Virus record (IMG/VR): IMGVR_UViG_3300020171_000054
Span: 1 to 45,516 of that record
Source: a virus
Length of the DNA: 45,516 bases
Strand: one strand, 5' to 3'
The position numbers and the translations under genes were made by a program. This document shows positions 8,635 to 17,205 of this stretch, in pieces. Numbering within the stretch: the first letter of the stretch is position 1; every line of letters begins with the position of its first letter. A model generated the notes under the pieces. It made no database searches. It was not told where the DNA came from and worked only from the letters and a program-made list of their open reading frames with translations.

Positions 8635-8646
8635 TCATCCCCCTCG

Positions 8647-9765
8647 CTAAATTCCGTATGGTATCCACAACTCAACTGGCGCTTGGTCCAGATCCAGACC
8701 ATCTGCTGGATCGTAAAATCCAGTCCATGTCGTCTTTAACAGTGTCTCGTTAATCCGCTCGCCAGGGATCTCAATCGTGTCTGGCTCGCTAAGCGGGTTC
8801 TTAATGATGAAGACCACTGGATACGTCTGGCTTGCGTCGGATACCTCACACAGAAGAGCGATGTTCGTGAAGTGATCCGCTGCGGCAATCTGGCCAGGGG
8901 TGATGATCGTGTACGTGTCCCCGGATGCGGTGTTGTCGTATACGTAGAACACGGTGATGAAGTCTCCGTCAAGGACTGCGCCTGCAGCGGTAGACATAAC
9001 GACTTGATATACCATCGTCATCGTGCCTCCGACTGCAACGATCGTATTGACGGTTCCAGCCGTAGCTCTGCTGAGAGACACAACCCCGAGTGCGCTGATT
9101 GCTGTCACGCCCGTGACACCATAGGTCGTGTTGTTGATGAGCCCAATGAGTGCAACTGCATCCGCCGTGTCGTCCCCAGAAATGGAGAACTCTCTACTGG
9201 CTGGTGTAGTAACAGTCGCATGCGCCGTGAACGTTACCCCTCCGATAGTAATCGTGTGGCCGGCGAGCACCGTCGCAAGCGTGATCTGATCGACCACGGT
9301 GTAATCAGTGTTGAGAGTCAGCTTGACGCCCGCTCCCAAAGCAGCAGGAGTGCGCCACACTTCGAGCGTGCTTTCGTCGATGGTAGGTGTCCCCGCAGGA
9401 GCTACGCCAACATCCGTCTCTGTTCCTACTCCGATGTACTCGCCCTTGATTCCAGTAGGTGATTGATCTGCACTGTTTGCGCCAGGTAGATGCCACAGAT
9501 AATGGTTGACCGAATGCTCCAATAGACTTACTGATAACGTCGGAACAACCTTGTCAATGAACCGATGTCCGACCACCCATCCCATCGCGCCATCTGGTTC
9601 GACGTCGTGATACGTCAAGCCGTAAGAAAAGCTTGATCCGCCTTTTGTTTCCCCCAGCAATGTGCCAGGCGTGCCAAGATCCGTAAAGTCCTTGTACAAC
9701 GACCCTGGCCCTCTCAGATACTTTGCGACTGCTGCCGCCGAAATCCCCGTTCTAATCGTTCCCAT
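8647..9765 (-). CDS. major tail tube protein with inserted domain
   Basis: A 372-residue protein starting MGTIRTGISAAAV, preceded by GGTGAGGTGATTCAG; an earlier GTG-type start adds six residues. Its position between tail terminator and chaperones marks it as the tail tube subunit. Outer segments such as GGSSFSYGLTYHDVEPDG and WTGFYDPADGLDLDQ fit a tube fold. Residues about 165-255 hold an inserted module (TITIGGVTFTAHA, DDTADAVALIGLINNTTYGV, GVVSLSRATAGTV) that recurs in two other virion genes here. The protein is longer than many tube proteins (200-300 residues), consistent with the insertion, which probably decorates the tail surface. Confidence 0.82.
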   Translation of the reverse strand: MGTIRTGISAAAVAKYLRGPGSLYKDFTDLGTPGTLLGETKGGSSFSYGLTYHDVEPDGAMGWVVGHRFIDKVVPTLSVSLLEHSVNHYLWHLPGANSADQSPTGIKGEYIGVGTETDVGVAPAGTPTIDESTLEVWRTPAALGAGVKLTLNTDYTVVDQITLATVLAGHTITIGGVTFTAHATVTTPASREFSISGDDTADAVALIGLINNTTYGVTGVTAISALGVVSLSRATAGTVNTIVAVGGTMTMVYQVVMSTAAGAVLDGDFITVFYVYDNTASGDTYTIITPGQIAAADHFTNIALLCEVSDASQTYPVVFIIKNPLSEPDTIEIPGERINETLLKTTWTGFYDPADGLDLDQAPVELWIPYGI

Positions 9766-9775
9766 CTGAATCACC

Positions 9776-10204
9776 TCACCCAATTATGTTGGTTATATCC
9801 CTTGCTGCCCCGACCCAGAGATCCCATTGGCTTGCAAAATGCCATACCTTGGCTGCATCCGTCGGGATGTATCCGCCCGAAAACCATTCCAGTAATATGT
9901 TCGCCTCGTCTGAGCCCGTCATGTTTCCAAACTCGTGAAATAGAATCTTGACACGATCAATCGCCGCGTCTGCAGTTACTGGGCTTGCGCCGTAGTACCA
10001 CAGATCGAGGTAGTACGTGTGAATTCCATGAAGAAGATTTCCGTTAAGAGATAGGCGATGCCAGAAGTAAGGCATGGCTGGATCTTCTGAGGCCATCACC
10101 CGATACACCGAAACAGGCGTTCCGAGCAACGTCTTCAGCGTGTCGTCAGTTGTGATCCGCGTCCACAATGTCGTGATGATTGCTTGCCCGGTTTCGACGG
10201 CCAT
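9776..10204 (-). CDS. tail terminator / tail completion-like protein
   Basis: A 142-residue protein starting MAVETGQAIITTLW; the ATG overlaps the previous stop by one base (TAATG). It lies between an HK97 gp10-like neck protein and the tail tube, the usual place of the tail terminator that caps the tube and joins it to the head. Visible features are DDTLKTLLGTPVSVYRV, a YFWHRLSLNG strand, and TYYLDLWYYGASPVTADAAIDRVK, which resembles the sequence around the central strands of terminator proteins. Assignment rests mainly on order and size. Confidence 0.7.
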   Translation of the reverse strand: MAVETGQAIITTLWTRITTDDTLKTLLGTPVSVYRVMASEDPAMPYFWHRLSLNGNLLHGIHTYYLDLWYYGASPVTADAAIDRVKILFHEFGNMTGSDEANILLEWFSGGYIPTDAAKVWHFASQWDLWVGAARDITNIIG

Positions 10205-10599
10205 TAGAACCACCTCTGTGCGAGCTTGGCCAACATTACCGGTTTTGCTTGATCGAGGGACGGCTTGAGCCACGGACGCCCGCCCCTGTTGGCTGGCTTC
10301 TTCTCAAGGAACAATCCATACTCAACAGCAGTCCCCACTTGAACCTCATCCTTCAATACCTTCCTATCGACGCGCTCTCGCAGGTTACCGGTTGCAACGG
10401 CTGGATATTCGCCCGGCGCTGATGCTGTATACGTTACTTGCGTCCCGGGCACTTTATACGTGCGCCCGGATCTTGCACCGGCAAGATTTTGAACGGTCTG
10501 ATTCCTTCCAACATCGGCTGCCGCAATCAGGGCCTTCTGCGATGCGGCTTCAATCGCAATCGTTACGACGGGCAAGTTAGAAATGAATATCTTAGACAC
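10204..10599 (-). CDS. HK97 gp10-like neck / tail completion protein
   Basis: A 131-residue protein. A GTG at 10599 is chosen because GGGGGAGG lies six bases upstream; a TTG two codons earlier is less well placed. The C-terminal part has RGGRPWLKPSLDQAKPVMLAKL, the RPFLxPAL-type signature of the HK97 gp10 family, and the middle has AVEYGLFLE, where the family usually has YAxxxExG. These proteins take part in head-tail joining. It overlaps the head closure gene by 8 bases and the terminator gene by 3. Confidence 0.8.
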   Translation of the reverse strand: MSKIFISNLPVVTIAIEAASQKALIAAADVGRNQTVQNLAGARSGRTYKVPGTQVTYTASAPGEYPAVATGNLRERVDRKVLKDEVQVGTAVEYGLFLEKKPANRGGRPWLKPSLDQAKPVMLAKLAQRWF

Positions 10600-10948
10600 T
10601 AGCAACCTCCCCCGTATCCTCTACCAGCAACGACGTAACCGCCCCAACCCCATCAACGTTCACTGGGCTTGACCGTGGCTTATAAACCTTCAGCTTGTTA
10701 GGATGCCCATCCGTTACCCAGACAAATTGTGTCCCTCTCATCGTAATCGTCGGCCTATCATAGAAGCGGAACTCGAAGCGAATGACGGCATCTAGTTCGC
10801 AACCATATCTCTGCACCGCCTGAGCTGGCGTAATCGACACGATGTTACACCACCGAGTTTCAGTGGATGCAGTTGTCCATGCAGTACCACCGGCTGCCTG
10901 TGGCGCACTCGATCCTGTATTAATCCTCACACGTTGATCTGCGTTCAT
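10592..10948 (-). CDS. head closure / head-tail joining protein
   Basis: A 118-residue beta-rich protein in the gp16/FII-like head closure position. It begins with an RVRINTGSSAPQAAGGTAW segment, has WCNIVSITPAQAVQRYG, then AVIRFEFRFYDRPTITMRGT, and a strand with KLKVYKPRSSPVNVDGVG. This order (initial turn, ethe 'W..V..l.p......g', 'R.R....i......f') matches phage head-tail adaptor proteins. It starts with an ATGA overlap on the connector gene. It would seal the portal after packaging. Confidence 0.75.
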   Translation of the reverse strand: MNADQRVRINTGSSAPQAAGGTAWTTASTETRWCNIVSITPAQAVQRYGCELDAVIRFEFRFYDRPTITMRGTQFVWVTDGHPNKLKVYKPRSSPVNVDGVGAVTSLLVEDTGEVASV

Positions 10949-11634
10949 CCTAGCCCCGGCAACAAACGTAAATGAGAGATGAGATCGAAGTTACTCTGCA
11001 TCCCTGACTCCTCCGACTTCATCGATACGTACATCGCCGAATCTTGTCCAGCGACTGAGGTCTGCATTGCCGCCAGCCTATTTCTGAAGTTGCGTGCAAT
11101 GTGCTGATAGATCCACTGGTTGATGTCTTCTGGAATACCTAGCGCCGTTCGCACCTGGCGCACCATCAGCTTGTCTTCGTCTGAACTCTCCACAACGATG
11201 GCGGCATTGTTTCCGTAGCGCCGTGAGAAGGTCACAGTGCCCGTTGAATTGGCTGCGAGGACTCCAGGTACACCGGTAGCGCCAAAGGATCCTCCGAGCG
11301 TCGTAGAGTTGATATAGGTAACGAAGTTATCAGCCGTCAAGGTGTCGCTTGCTCCAAGAGCGAAGTACAACTCATCTTCGTCCGCCGCGGCCTTGCAGGT
11401 GTACTGCTTCCCGTTGACGACGATATAGTCATCGGCAACAACGCCACTGAATACCACAGTCGGATTCAATACCTCGAATGGATTGTTCAAATATTCGTCC
11501 GCCTTGCGCTTTGCCGCGTTAAACAGCACCTCAAGCAAGGCATCATGGTCCGTTCCATCGACGCGGCAATATGCCTTGACGAGCGTCTTCTCTGTCGCCC
11601 AAACTAGGTTTGTATACACCGGGCCGTCTGCCAT
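10945..11634 (-). CDS. head-tail connector (gp6-like) with inserted domain
   Basis: A 229-residue protein. Residues 1-55 and 155-205 look like a split HK97 gp6 / DUF-type connector: EKTLVKAYCRVDGTDHDALL, then AAKRKADEYLNNPF, and late helices with ALGIPEDINQWIYQHIARNF. Such connectors are normally near 100 residues. The extra length is a beta-rich insert (about residues 56-155) with DYIVVNGKQYTCKA, DNFVTYINSTT, and GTVTFSRRYGNNA, the same module found in the tail tube and in the protein at 14415-15209. It would dock under the portal. Family call from architecture and order. Confidence 0.72.
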   Translation of the reverse strand: MADGPVYTNLVWATEKTLVKAYCRVDGTDHDALLEVLFNAAKRKADEYLNNPFEVLNPTVVFSGVVADDYIVVNGKQYTCKAAADEDELYFALGASDTLTADNFVTYINSTTLGGSFGATGVPGVLAANSTGTVTFSRRYGNNAAIVVESSDEDKLMVRQVRTALGIPEDINQWIYQHIARNFRNRLAAMQTSVAGQDSAMYVSMKSEESGMQSNFDLISHLRLLPGLG

Positions 11635-11637
11635 GGC

Positions 11638-11829
11638 TTATCTCCCAAACACCTTGTGCGTCTCGAATACCGTCTTGCCGATAGCTCGATTCTCAGGCAC
11701 TTCGATGATCCGATTCGCAATGCCCTCTAAGATCATCCGTTCGCCTATTTCCTTGCTCACAATTACTTCATCCCCAACGTCGTAATCTCGCGCCTTGATC
11801 GTCTGCGCTTTTGCCAACGTGATCTTCAT
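11638..11829 (-). CDS. small hypothetical head-module protein
   Basis: A 63-residue charged protein (MKITLAKAQTIKARDYD...) with a short beta-like stretch GDEVIVSKEIGERMI. The ATG follows GGGGTGAGGT. It ends three bases before the connector start. Small proteins with a valine-rich 'A..f..g..y..Gd.v.vs...a..li..G.a' pattern occur beside phage connectors. The role is unknown. Confidence 0.75.
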   Translation of the reverse strand: MKITLAKAQTIKARDYDVGDEVIVSKEIGERMILEGIANRIIEVPENRAIGKTVFETHKVFGR

Positions 11830-11877
11830 ACCTCACCCCCGAACGAATGCGGAGGGCCGAAGCCCCCCGCGTTATAT

Positions 11878-13974
11878 CTACTCGATGACGTATGTGATGA
11901 TGATGTCTACGCCAGTCGCGGTATCAAGATTGCCGCCAGTCTTCCCAATTGTGATCGCCGTAGCCGCGTCGCATGCTGCGAACGAAGCACCGTCAGCCAG
12001 GACAGCCGCGCCAGCATCGCCAGCATTTAGTACCGCCGATTGCGTTAGGCTTGCTTGTGCGAAAGCTGCAATCTTCACAGAGCCAGCTGCTTGAGTCCCA
12101 AGGATGTCTACCGTTGTAGTTGTCCCAACAGCGCCACCGTAAGCGATAGCCGTCACAGAGACGATGCGATATGCCCGGCCAGTGATAGCAGGCAACAGCT
12201 CATGGCCTGCGTTGATCTCAGCAACCGTCACACGATGGCGATCATTTAGCACAACAGATTGTGCATAGCTCGTAAGTCCAGCTTGCGCGTTCCAGAATCC
12301 ATCCGTCGCGTTATCAAGCGACTCTTCATTCTGGCCAACGATATCTGTAGTACAGGTTCCGATGTCGACACCAATAACAGCCGCGCTGTCATCAATAACG
12401 ATCCCTTGTTCCCAGGCTTCTTTGCCAGAGTTGGTTGAGATTCTCAGCCCTGCGAACTTAGTAGCCGCCATGCTAACAGCCCCATCAACGCTTGAGTTGA
12501 TAGTAACGCCAGTAAGCCATCCATCGTTGGCAAGCGTGACATCTGCATCAAAGTCCAGCGCGAAGAATCCCGCCGACCTTTGAGTAGTTGCAGTTCCCGT
12601 GAAGTCGGAGTCTGTCCCAGATGCTTCGATCACTCCAGATACAGCAGAATGAACGCCGTCGGCCAAAGCGTGCTTGACCCTCAATCTGGCCTCTACCGCC
12701 GAAACAGAAATTTGGTTTGGCTGTGCAACAGAAACTTGATATCTGGAACGTATTCCAGCCGTAAGTCCCGTATCGCCAGCAGTCAGCGTGGTCAGGGGTT
12801 CAGTGTGAACTTCCATGGCGAACGGATCAGCAGTCGTAACCGGTATCCCAACATCCATCGTCCCCATGTCGAAGAAGCTGCTTACATCTACTGCCCCAAC
12901 AAGGTCAATGTTCGTCTCAGTGATCGTTAGCGTGTCAGCCGCCGTATTGTCAATCGTTGCAGCATCGCTGAACGTCAAGACATCGGATAGCGTAGTCGCG
13001 TCCAATGCCATTGCCCCAACGAAGTCGAACCCGCCCGCCGCCGTCCATGTCACCGCGTCGGCAGATCCTGCAACATGAGTGATGGCCGTATTGCCGGTCG
13101 TGGCCGCAACTGCGATGTTCATATAGGTCGTTGCGTTCGGTCCGATTCGCGTAGCTGGTCCCTCAATGCTCGCAAAGCCCGCACTGATTGCCCGGACTGA
13201 CGTACTCCCATCAAGAAGCACCGTCGTACCGTCCACCGCAATCCCGCCAGTGACACCAAACTCACCGACAACAGCGACGTTCGTTTCTGTCAGAGTCAGA
13301 GTATCCGCTGCGGTGTTGTCGATTGTTCCCGCATCCGAGAAGGTGAGCACGTCAGACAGGGTAAGTGCATCCGCTGCGAACGCACCAACGAAGTCGAACG
13401 AATTCGCCGTCCATGTTACAGTTGGCGCATTCCCTGTATGTGTTATCGTGGTGATGCCTGTCGTGACAGCGGTTGCGATCTGTATGTATTCCGTCGCGTT
13501 TAGTCCCAGCCGGTTCGCCGGTGACTCAGAGCTAGTGAATCCAGCACTGATAGCTCGCGTCGATGTACTACCGTCTAGTGATACCGTTGCGCCATTCGTA
13601 TCGAAGCTGCCAACGAATGACAGAGAATCAGCCGTCCACGTAACTGCCGGAGCTGTTCCGGTATGTGTGATGGTTGTAATGCCACTAGCTGCCGTAGTCG
13701 CAATCGACATATAGATCGTCGCGTTTACACCAATCCTATTAGCCGCGGCTTCAAGGCTGGTAAACCCAGCACTGACATTCCGCACCGACGTAGCGCCATC
13801 TATAACAACTGTTGAACTCATATCAACCGCGAACGTTGTCCCCGTGAATGATGTCGCACTCGTGCCAGACATCGTCAATGCCCCAGCGACCACGATGCTA
13901 TCAAAGTAGTTTGTCTTCGCCATGCACGTCATCCCCAAGAGGAGGACGAGACTTAAAACAAGTAGCTTCTTCAT
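11878..13974 (-). CDS. large repetitive virion-type protein with signal peptide
   Basis: A 698-residue protein with a clear export signal: MKKLLVLSLVLLLG then MTCMAK. The ATG is chosen because AGGAGG sits 8 bases upstream; GTG codons lie earlier. Residues about 55-330 contain repeats of about 70 residues keyed by DGSTSxRxISAGF, NATxYxxIA, GxTxITH and FDFVG. A second unit, LSDVLTFSDAxTIDNTAADT, appears twice. The C-terminal 110 residues (HRVTVAEINAGHELLPAI, SVTAIAYGGAV, then TAITIGKTGGNLDTATGVD) resemble a domain seen in capsid-linked fibre proteins. It sits inside the head operon. A signal peptide on such a protein is odd; it may be a surface-exported adhesin or a head fibre. Confidence 0.8.
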   Translation of the reverse strand: MKKLLVLSLVLLLGMTCMAKTNYFDSIVVAGALTMSGTSATSFTGTTFAVDMSSTVVIDGATSVRNVSAGFTSLEAAANRIGVNATIYMSIATTAASGITTITHTGTAPAVTWTADSLSFVGSFDTNGATVSLDGSTSTRAISAGFTSSESPANRLGLNATEYIQIATAVTTGITTITHTGNAPTVTWTANSFDFVGAFAADALTLSDVLTFSDAGTIDNTAADTLTLTETNVAVVGEFGVTGGIAVDGTTVLLDGSTSVRAISAGFASIEGPATRIGPNATTYMNIAVAATTGNTAITHVAGSADAVTWTAAGGFDFVGAMALDATTLSDVLTFSDAATIDNTAADTLTITETNIDLVGAVDVSSFFDMGTMDVGIPVTTADPFAMEVHTEPLTTLTAGDTGLTAGIRSRYQVSVAQPNQISVSAVEARLRVKHALADGVHSAVSGVIEASGTDSDFTGTATTQRSAGFFALDFDADVTLANDGWLTGVTINSSVDGAVSMAATKFAGLRISTNSGKEAWEQGIVIDDSAAVIGVDIGTCTTDIVGQNEESLDNATDGFWNAQAGLTSYAQSVVLNDRHRVTVAEINAGHELLPAITGRAYRIVSVTAIAYGGAVGTTTTVDILGTQAAGSVKIAAFAQASLTQSAVLNAGDAGAAVLADGASFAACDAATAITIGKTGGNLDTATGVDIIITYVIE

Positions 13975-13986
13975 TCTCACCACCTC

Positions 13987-14406
13987 CTAGAGTGGCTGCT
14001 TGAACGTCACCGTCACCAACGCCTTTCCAGTCGTCGGCACAGTGCTCGTATGTGTGAAGATAGCTGAGACAACGACATCGGCGGTCGGAGCGTAGTCAAG
14101 TACGTTGACTTCGGTCGTCTCGCTGTTTGCCACTGTCGGGTTTCCGTCTTCAATGAAATAGTTCGTATCAGCAGGAATGCCGACGATCAGAGCGTTATTC
14201 GCTCCACCATTGAAGGCAGTCACTACCCACACCTTGCATCCAAGGAATCTAGCGCCGGCGGGGATGGTCCCAATAGCGACTGTCCCCGTCCCGCCGATTA
14301 CATCCGTGTACTCGATCAATTCTGAGATCGAGCCAACTTGCTCTTCTGCCCACGCACAAGGAGATCCAGGAGAGCGCACGCTCTTTGGTCTTAGTTTATC
14401 AACCAT
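13987..14406 (-). CDS. small head/virion protein
   Basis: A 139-residue protein between a capsid-associated gene and the repeat protein. The second part is beta-rich with alternating hydrophobics (VAIGTIPAGARFLGCKVWVV, VLDYAPTADVVVSAIF, KALVTVTFKQPL). This looks like a jelly-roll-type head protein, similar in style to small phage decoration or fibre proteins. The ATG follows GGGGGAATC. No specific family is certain. Confidence 0.65.
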   Translation of the reverse strand: MVDKLRPKSVRSPGSPCAWAEEQVGSISELIEYTDVIGGTGTVAIGTIPAGARFLGCKVWVVTAFNGGANNALIVGIPADTNYFIEDGNPTVANSETTEVNVLDYAPTADVVVSAIFTHTSTVPTTGKALVTVTFKQPL

Positions 14407-14414
14407 GATTCCCC

Positions 14415-15209
14415 CTATGCCGAAGTGTCGGTATATGCTACAGCCTGTCCAACAGGGCCATATCCAGCCATCGCGCGCTCCAAGAACGCAACCGTGTAAA
14501 CGTCAGTCTCGATACTGGCAAACCGCGCACCAACATGGGTGTAATCGCTGTTCCGTGTGAGATCCTGGACGTAGACTTCGAAGTCAGCCATCTGAATGAG
14601 ATCCTGCACGACCAATCGTGCATTGGATTCAGTGATGTCAAATGCTCCAGTCCCGTCGTTCTCACAAGTCACCTGACGATCGCCGCCGCCGGGTTCGGTA
14701 CAAGTAAGCGTAACAACAGCAGATGCAGCCGTTGCCAACATTCCAGGTACGCCATACGTCGCATCGTTGATGCACTCAGCCAATGCAGCAGCAGCGGCAT
14801 CGTTGTCGGTGTTAATGAACTGTCGATTTGGGACACTTGTTGCCGCCGCTGCCGTATACGTCAATGCAGTGCCGGCCGTCGGTATGCCTTCCCCGTTGAA
14901 GTAGTACGGCGTGAGTATCAACGTATCAGCTACGCTCACGGTGTTCATCGTGACACTCGCCATCGTTACTTTGATGCCCTGTGCCATCGTGATGGTTGCC
15001 CCAAGCTGCAACTCAGTGCCGCCGGCTGCGTTTAGCGCCTGATAGACAGCGAACGTGCAATCGTCACCAGCATTCTGCCCTCTGACAATCGCCGTGAACT
15101 TCGCCTTTGCGAACGTGTCCATTCGGAACCATTCGCCCGTAATGCTTGTTGCTCCAACTTGCGGCTTAACCGCACAATCTCCCTTGACGCCTTCTCTGAT
15201 CATGTGCAT
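14415..15209 (-). CDS. capsid-associated virion protein with shared inserted domain
   Basis: A 264-residue protein directly after the major capsid gene. The ATG follows AGGAGAACTAAT. The outer parts (SITGEWFRMDTFAKAKFTAI, then TFAVYQALNAAGG, and the C-terminal MADFEVYVQDLTRNSDYTHV and GARFASIETDVYTVAFLERA) make a virion fold that I take to be a capsid-decorating or head protein. Residues about 115-200 hold a module with NRQFINTDNDAAAAALAECI, NDATYGVPGMLATA and AVVTLTCTEPGGG, matching inserts in the connector and tail tube. Expected in the particle, probably on the head surface; the exact role is open. Confidence 0.68.
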   Translation of the reverse strand: MHMIREGVKGDCAVKPQVGATSITGEWFRMDTFAKAKFTAIVRGQNAGDDCTFAVYQALNAAGGTELQLGATITMAQGIKVTMASVTMNTVSVADTLILTPYYFNGEGIPTAGTALTYTAAAATSVPNRQFINTDNDAAAAALAECINDATYGVPGMLATAASAVVTLTCTEPGGGDRQVTCENDGTGAFDITESNARLVVQDLIQMADFEVYVQDLTRNSDYTHVGARFASIETDVYTVAFLERAMAGYGPVGQAVAYTDTSA

Positions 15210-15245
15210 ATTAGTTCTCCTCGCCCGTTAGGGCTTGACTTCTCT

Positions 15246-16556
15246 CTATGCGGCCAGCTGAATGAACGGGCTGACTGTATTCGTACCATCTCGCAGCGTA
15301 AGCGGTGAAGTAATCCACGGCTTGCCGTCTTCGTAGTAGGTGATTCTCAACGTCTCATTGCCGACGAGGAAGTTGGCATACGTGTTATCGCTCTTGAGCA
15401 TTGCCCCCATTCCAGGCTTGACGAGGTAGTAATCCAAGTTGACCAATCGCAGGTCGCCGGCTGTTCCAAGCGTCGGGCTGATCTCATTGAAGAAGATCGG
15501 AATACCCATCAGTGTCGGTGCTGGTATACCATCCCGTGCGTTGTCTGCCCAGATCAACTTACCGCCACCATCAACGAGCGTCATCAGCTGAGGAAGCATC
15601 GTTACACGTTGGCACAACCACACGAACCGTCCGCCGCCATTCGACATAATTCGTGAGATCATGTTCACGAGATCGACATAGTTGACTTCATCGGCTGAGC
15701 TTCGATCCACGTTAATCATCGCAGGGCTGGAAGCGAATCCCTTAAACTCGCCAGCACCTGTACCCGTCTGAATCTTGTCGTCGCGGTACGAAAGGATTGC
15801 ACCGTTGACCAAAGGCTGCATCATCGATCCCATCTGCGGTGTGTTCGCCGAAGACTCTTCCGATACCAGCCAATACACCCCAACCTTCTCGGGCTTCAGT
15901 GAAACTGTCAACAGCTTCGGTGTGCTCGTCTTTGTCGGTGACGCAAGTTCCTTTGAAGAATAGACGGCCACCCCGCCATAGATTCCCTTTGCTCCAGACT
16001 GATCGAATGCGTTGAACGTAAAGTCTGCATTCGGAGGATCGGTCCGAGGGAGCATCCTCACCAACGAGGATATCCATTGCTGATCGGGCGGGATCTGAAG
16101 CAGCTGGTCCGAGAACTGTGGCCGCATCCAGAAGCCACCATCCTGACCAGTGAGCGTAGTCAGATCACGCCGCTCCATCTCGCCAGTGTGCATTTTCTTC
16201 AGGCGCTCAGGGATTCCCATTCCAGAACGTGCCCCACGTACTTCGGCGATCATATCGTCGAAGCCACCTGGCTCGTTTCCGTATCCGTAGTCTTCCTCGC
16301 GTTTGGCTGTCGCCACAGTGCCCGGTGCTCGCTGTTCCTGAATCGCGGCCGTCAGTCGTGCATCGGCAGCGGCCAACTTCGCTTGCATCTCTTCCTTGTA
16401 TGCCTTCACATCGCCTGAAAGCTCTTTGATACGGAGATCGACTTCGGCCTTCACCGTCTCAGGCAAGCCCTCGAACTTATCGGCAATGCCCTTGAGTTGT
16501 ACGGCCATTCTCTCAAACGTCTCATTCTGATCGACTTTCTTCTCTTCGTCTGCCAT
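15246..16556 (-). CDS. major capsid protein, HK97 fold
   Basis: A 436-residue protein starting MADEEKKVDQ (ATG preceded by AGGGGTGAATAAC). Residues about 15-85 form the charged coiled-coil delta/scaffold arm of HK97-type capsids, which the upstream protease should remove. The core follows after TLTGQDGGFWMRPQFSDQLL, with LVRMLPRTDP, FTFNAFDQSG, and VGVYWLVSEES. The end has GTAGDLRLVNLDYYLVKPGM and FLVGNETLRITYYEDGKPWI, typical for this family. Operon order portal-protease-capsid supports it. It forms the icosahedral shell. Confidence 0.93.
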   Translation of the reverse strand: MADEEKKVDQNETFERMAVQLKGIADKFEGLPETVKAEVDLRIKELSGDVKAYKEEMQAKLAAADARLTAAIQEQRAPGTVATAKREEDYGYGNEPGGFDDMIAEVRGARSGMGIPERLKKMHTGEMERRDLTTLTGQDGGFWMRPQFSDQLLQIPPDQQWISSLVRMLPRTDPPNADFTFNAFDQSGAKGIYGGVAVYSSKELASPTKTSTPKLLTVSLKPEKVGVYWLVSEESSANTPQMGSMMQPLVNGAILSYRDDKIQTGTGAGEFKGFASSPAMINVDRSSADEVNYVDLVNMISRIMSNGGGRFVWLCQRVTMLPQLMTLVDGGGKLIWADNARDGIPAPTLMGIPIFFNEISPTLGTAGDLRLVNLDYYLVKPGMGAMLKSDNTYANFLVGNETLRITYYEDGKPWITSPLTLRDGTNTVSPFIQLAA

Positions 16557-16557
16557 G

Positions 16558-17205
16558 TTATTCACCCCTCATCTTTTGAATCCGGTCTAGTTGTCTCTGG
16601 ACGCCCTGCAAGTGGTTGCCCGGCTTGCCTAGCGGCTCCGTTTTCCGAGTGCCCTTAGGCGGCTCGTTGAGGAGTGCTTCGAGTCGATCCATCTGTTGCC
16701 TCATGCCGTCAGGAATCACCACAATCAGCTCTTCCTTTGTTCGTACCCCTGTGATAACAGCCTCTTCATTTGATGCGAAGTTGGTAGTCACTGGGGATAT
16801 CTCGAATAGCTTCACCTCTGTGAAGTGTTTTACTTCTCTACCAGTTTCGTCTTTCACCATCTTGCTTTTGATCTCTTTGAACGAATGGCTCATCTGTGTG
16901 ATGTAGCCTTTCTTGATTCCGCTGTAGACCTCAGCGCCTCGTTGAACGTCGAGGTCAAGCTGCCCGATGAATCTCACTCCCTTGTCATCTTCTTCCAGCA
17001 TGGCCAATCCAATCGGATTGCAAGAATCGTGCATCCACACCATCGGCACCTTGCCTCTACGGTCTTTGATAGTCTTTTTGAACGCGCCCTTGTCAAATAT
17101 TGTTTCGTGAGAATCAAGCGTGCCAAATACAGATGAAAGCCCTTCGATTGTCCCTGGCTCCCCGCCGTCTACCGCCCTCACCTCAAATGATCTCTCGGGT
17201 ATCAT
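16558..17205 (-). CDS. prohead maturation protease (HK97 type, S78 family)
   Basis: A 215-residue protein. Motifs match HK97 prohead protease: RSFEVRAVDGG, GLSSVFGTLDS, FDKGAFKKTI, then VPMVWMHDSCNPIG with the likely catalytic His, and YITQMSHSFKEI with the nucleophilic Ser region, followed by KLFEISPVTTNF. It should cut the N-terminal arm of the capsid protein during maturation. It overlaps the upstream gene by four bases (ATGA) and ends one base before the capsid ATG. Size fits the family (180-250 residues). Confidence 0.93.
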   Translation of the reverse strand: MIPERSFEVRAVDGGEPGTIEGLSSVFGTLDSHETIFDKGAFKKTIKDRRGKVPMVWMHDSCNPIGLAMLEEDDKGVRFIGQLDLDVQRGAEVYSGIKKGYITQMSHSFKEIKSKMVKDETGREVKHFTEVKLFEISPVTTNFASNEEAVITGVRTKEELIVVIPDGMRQQMDRLEALLNEPPKGTRKTEPLGKPGNHLQGVQRQLDRIQKMRGE

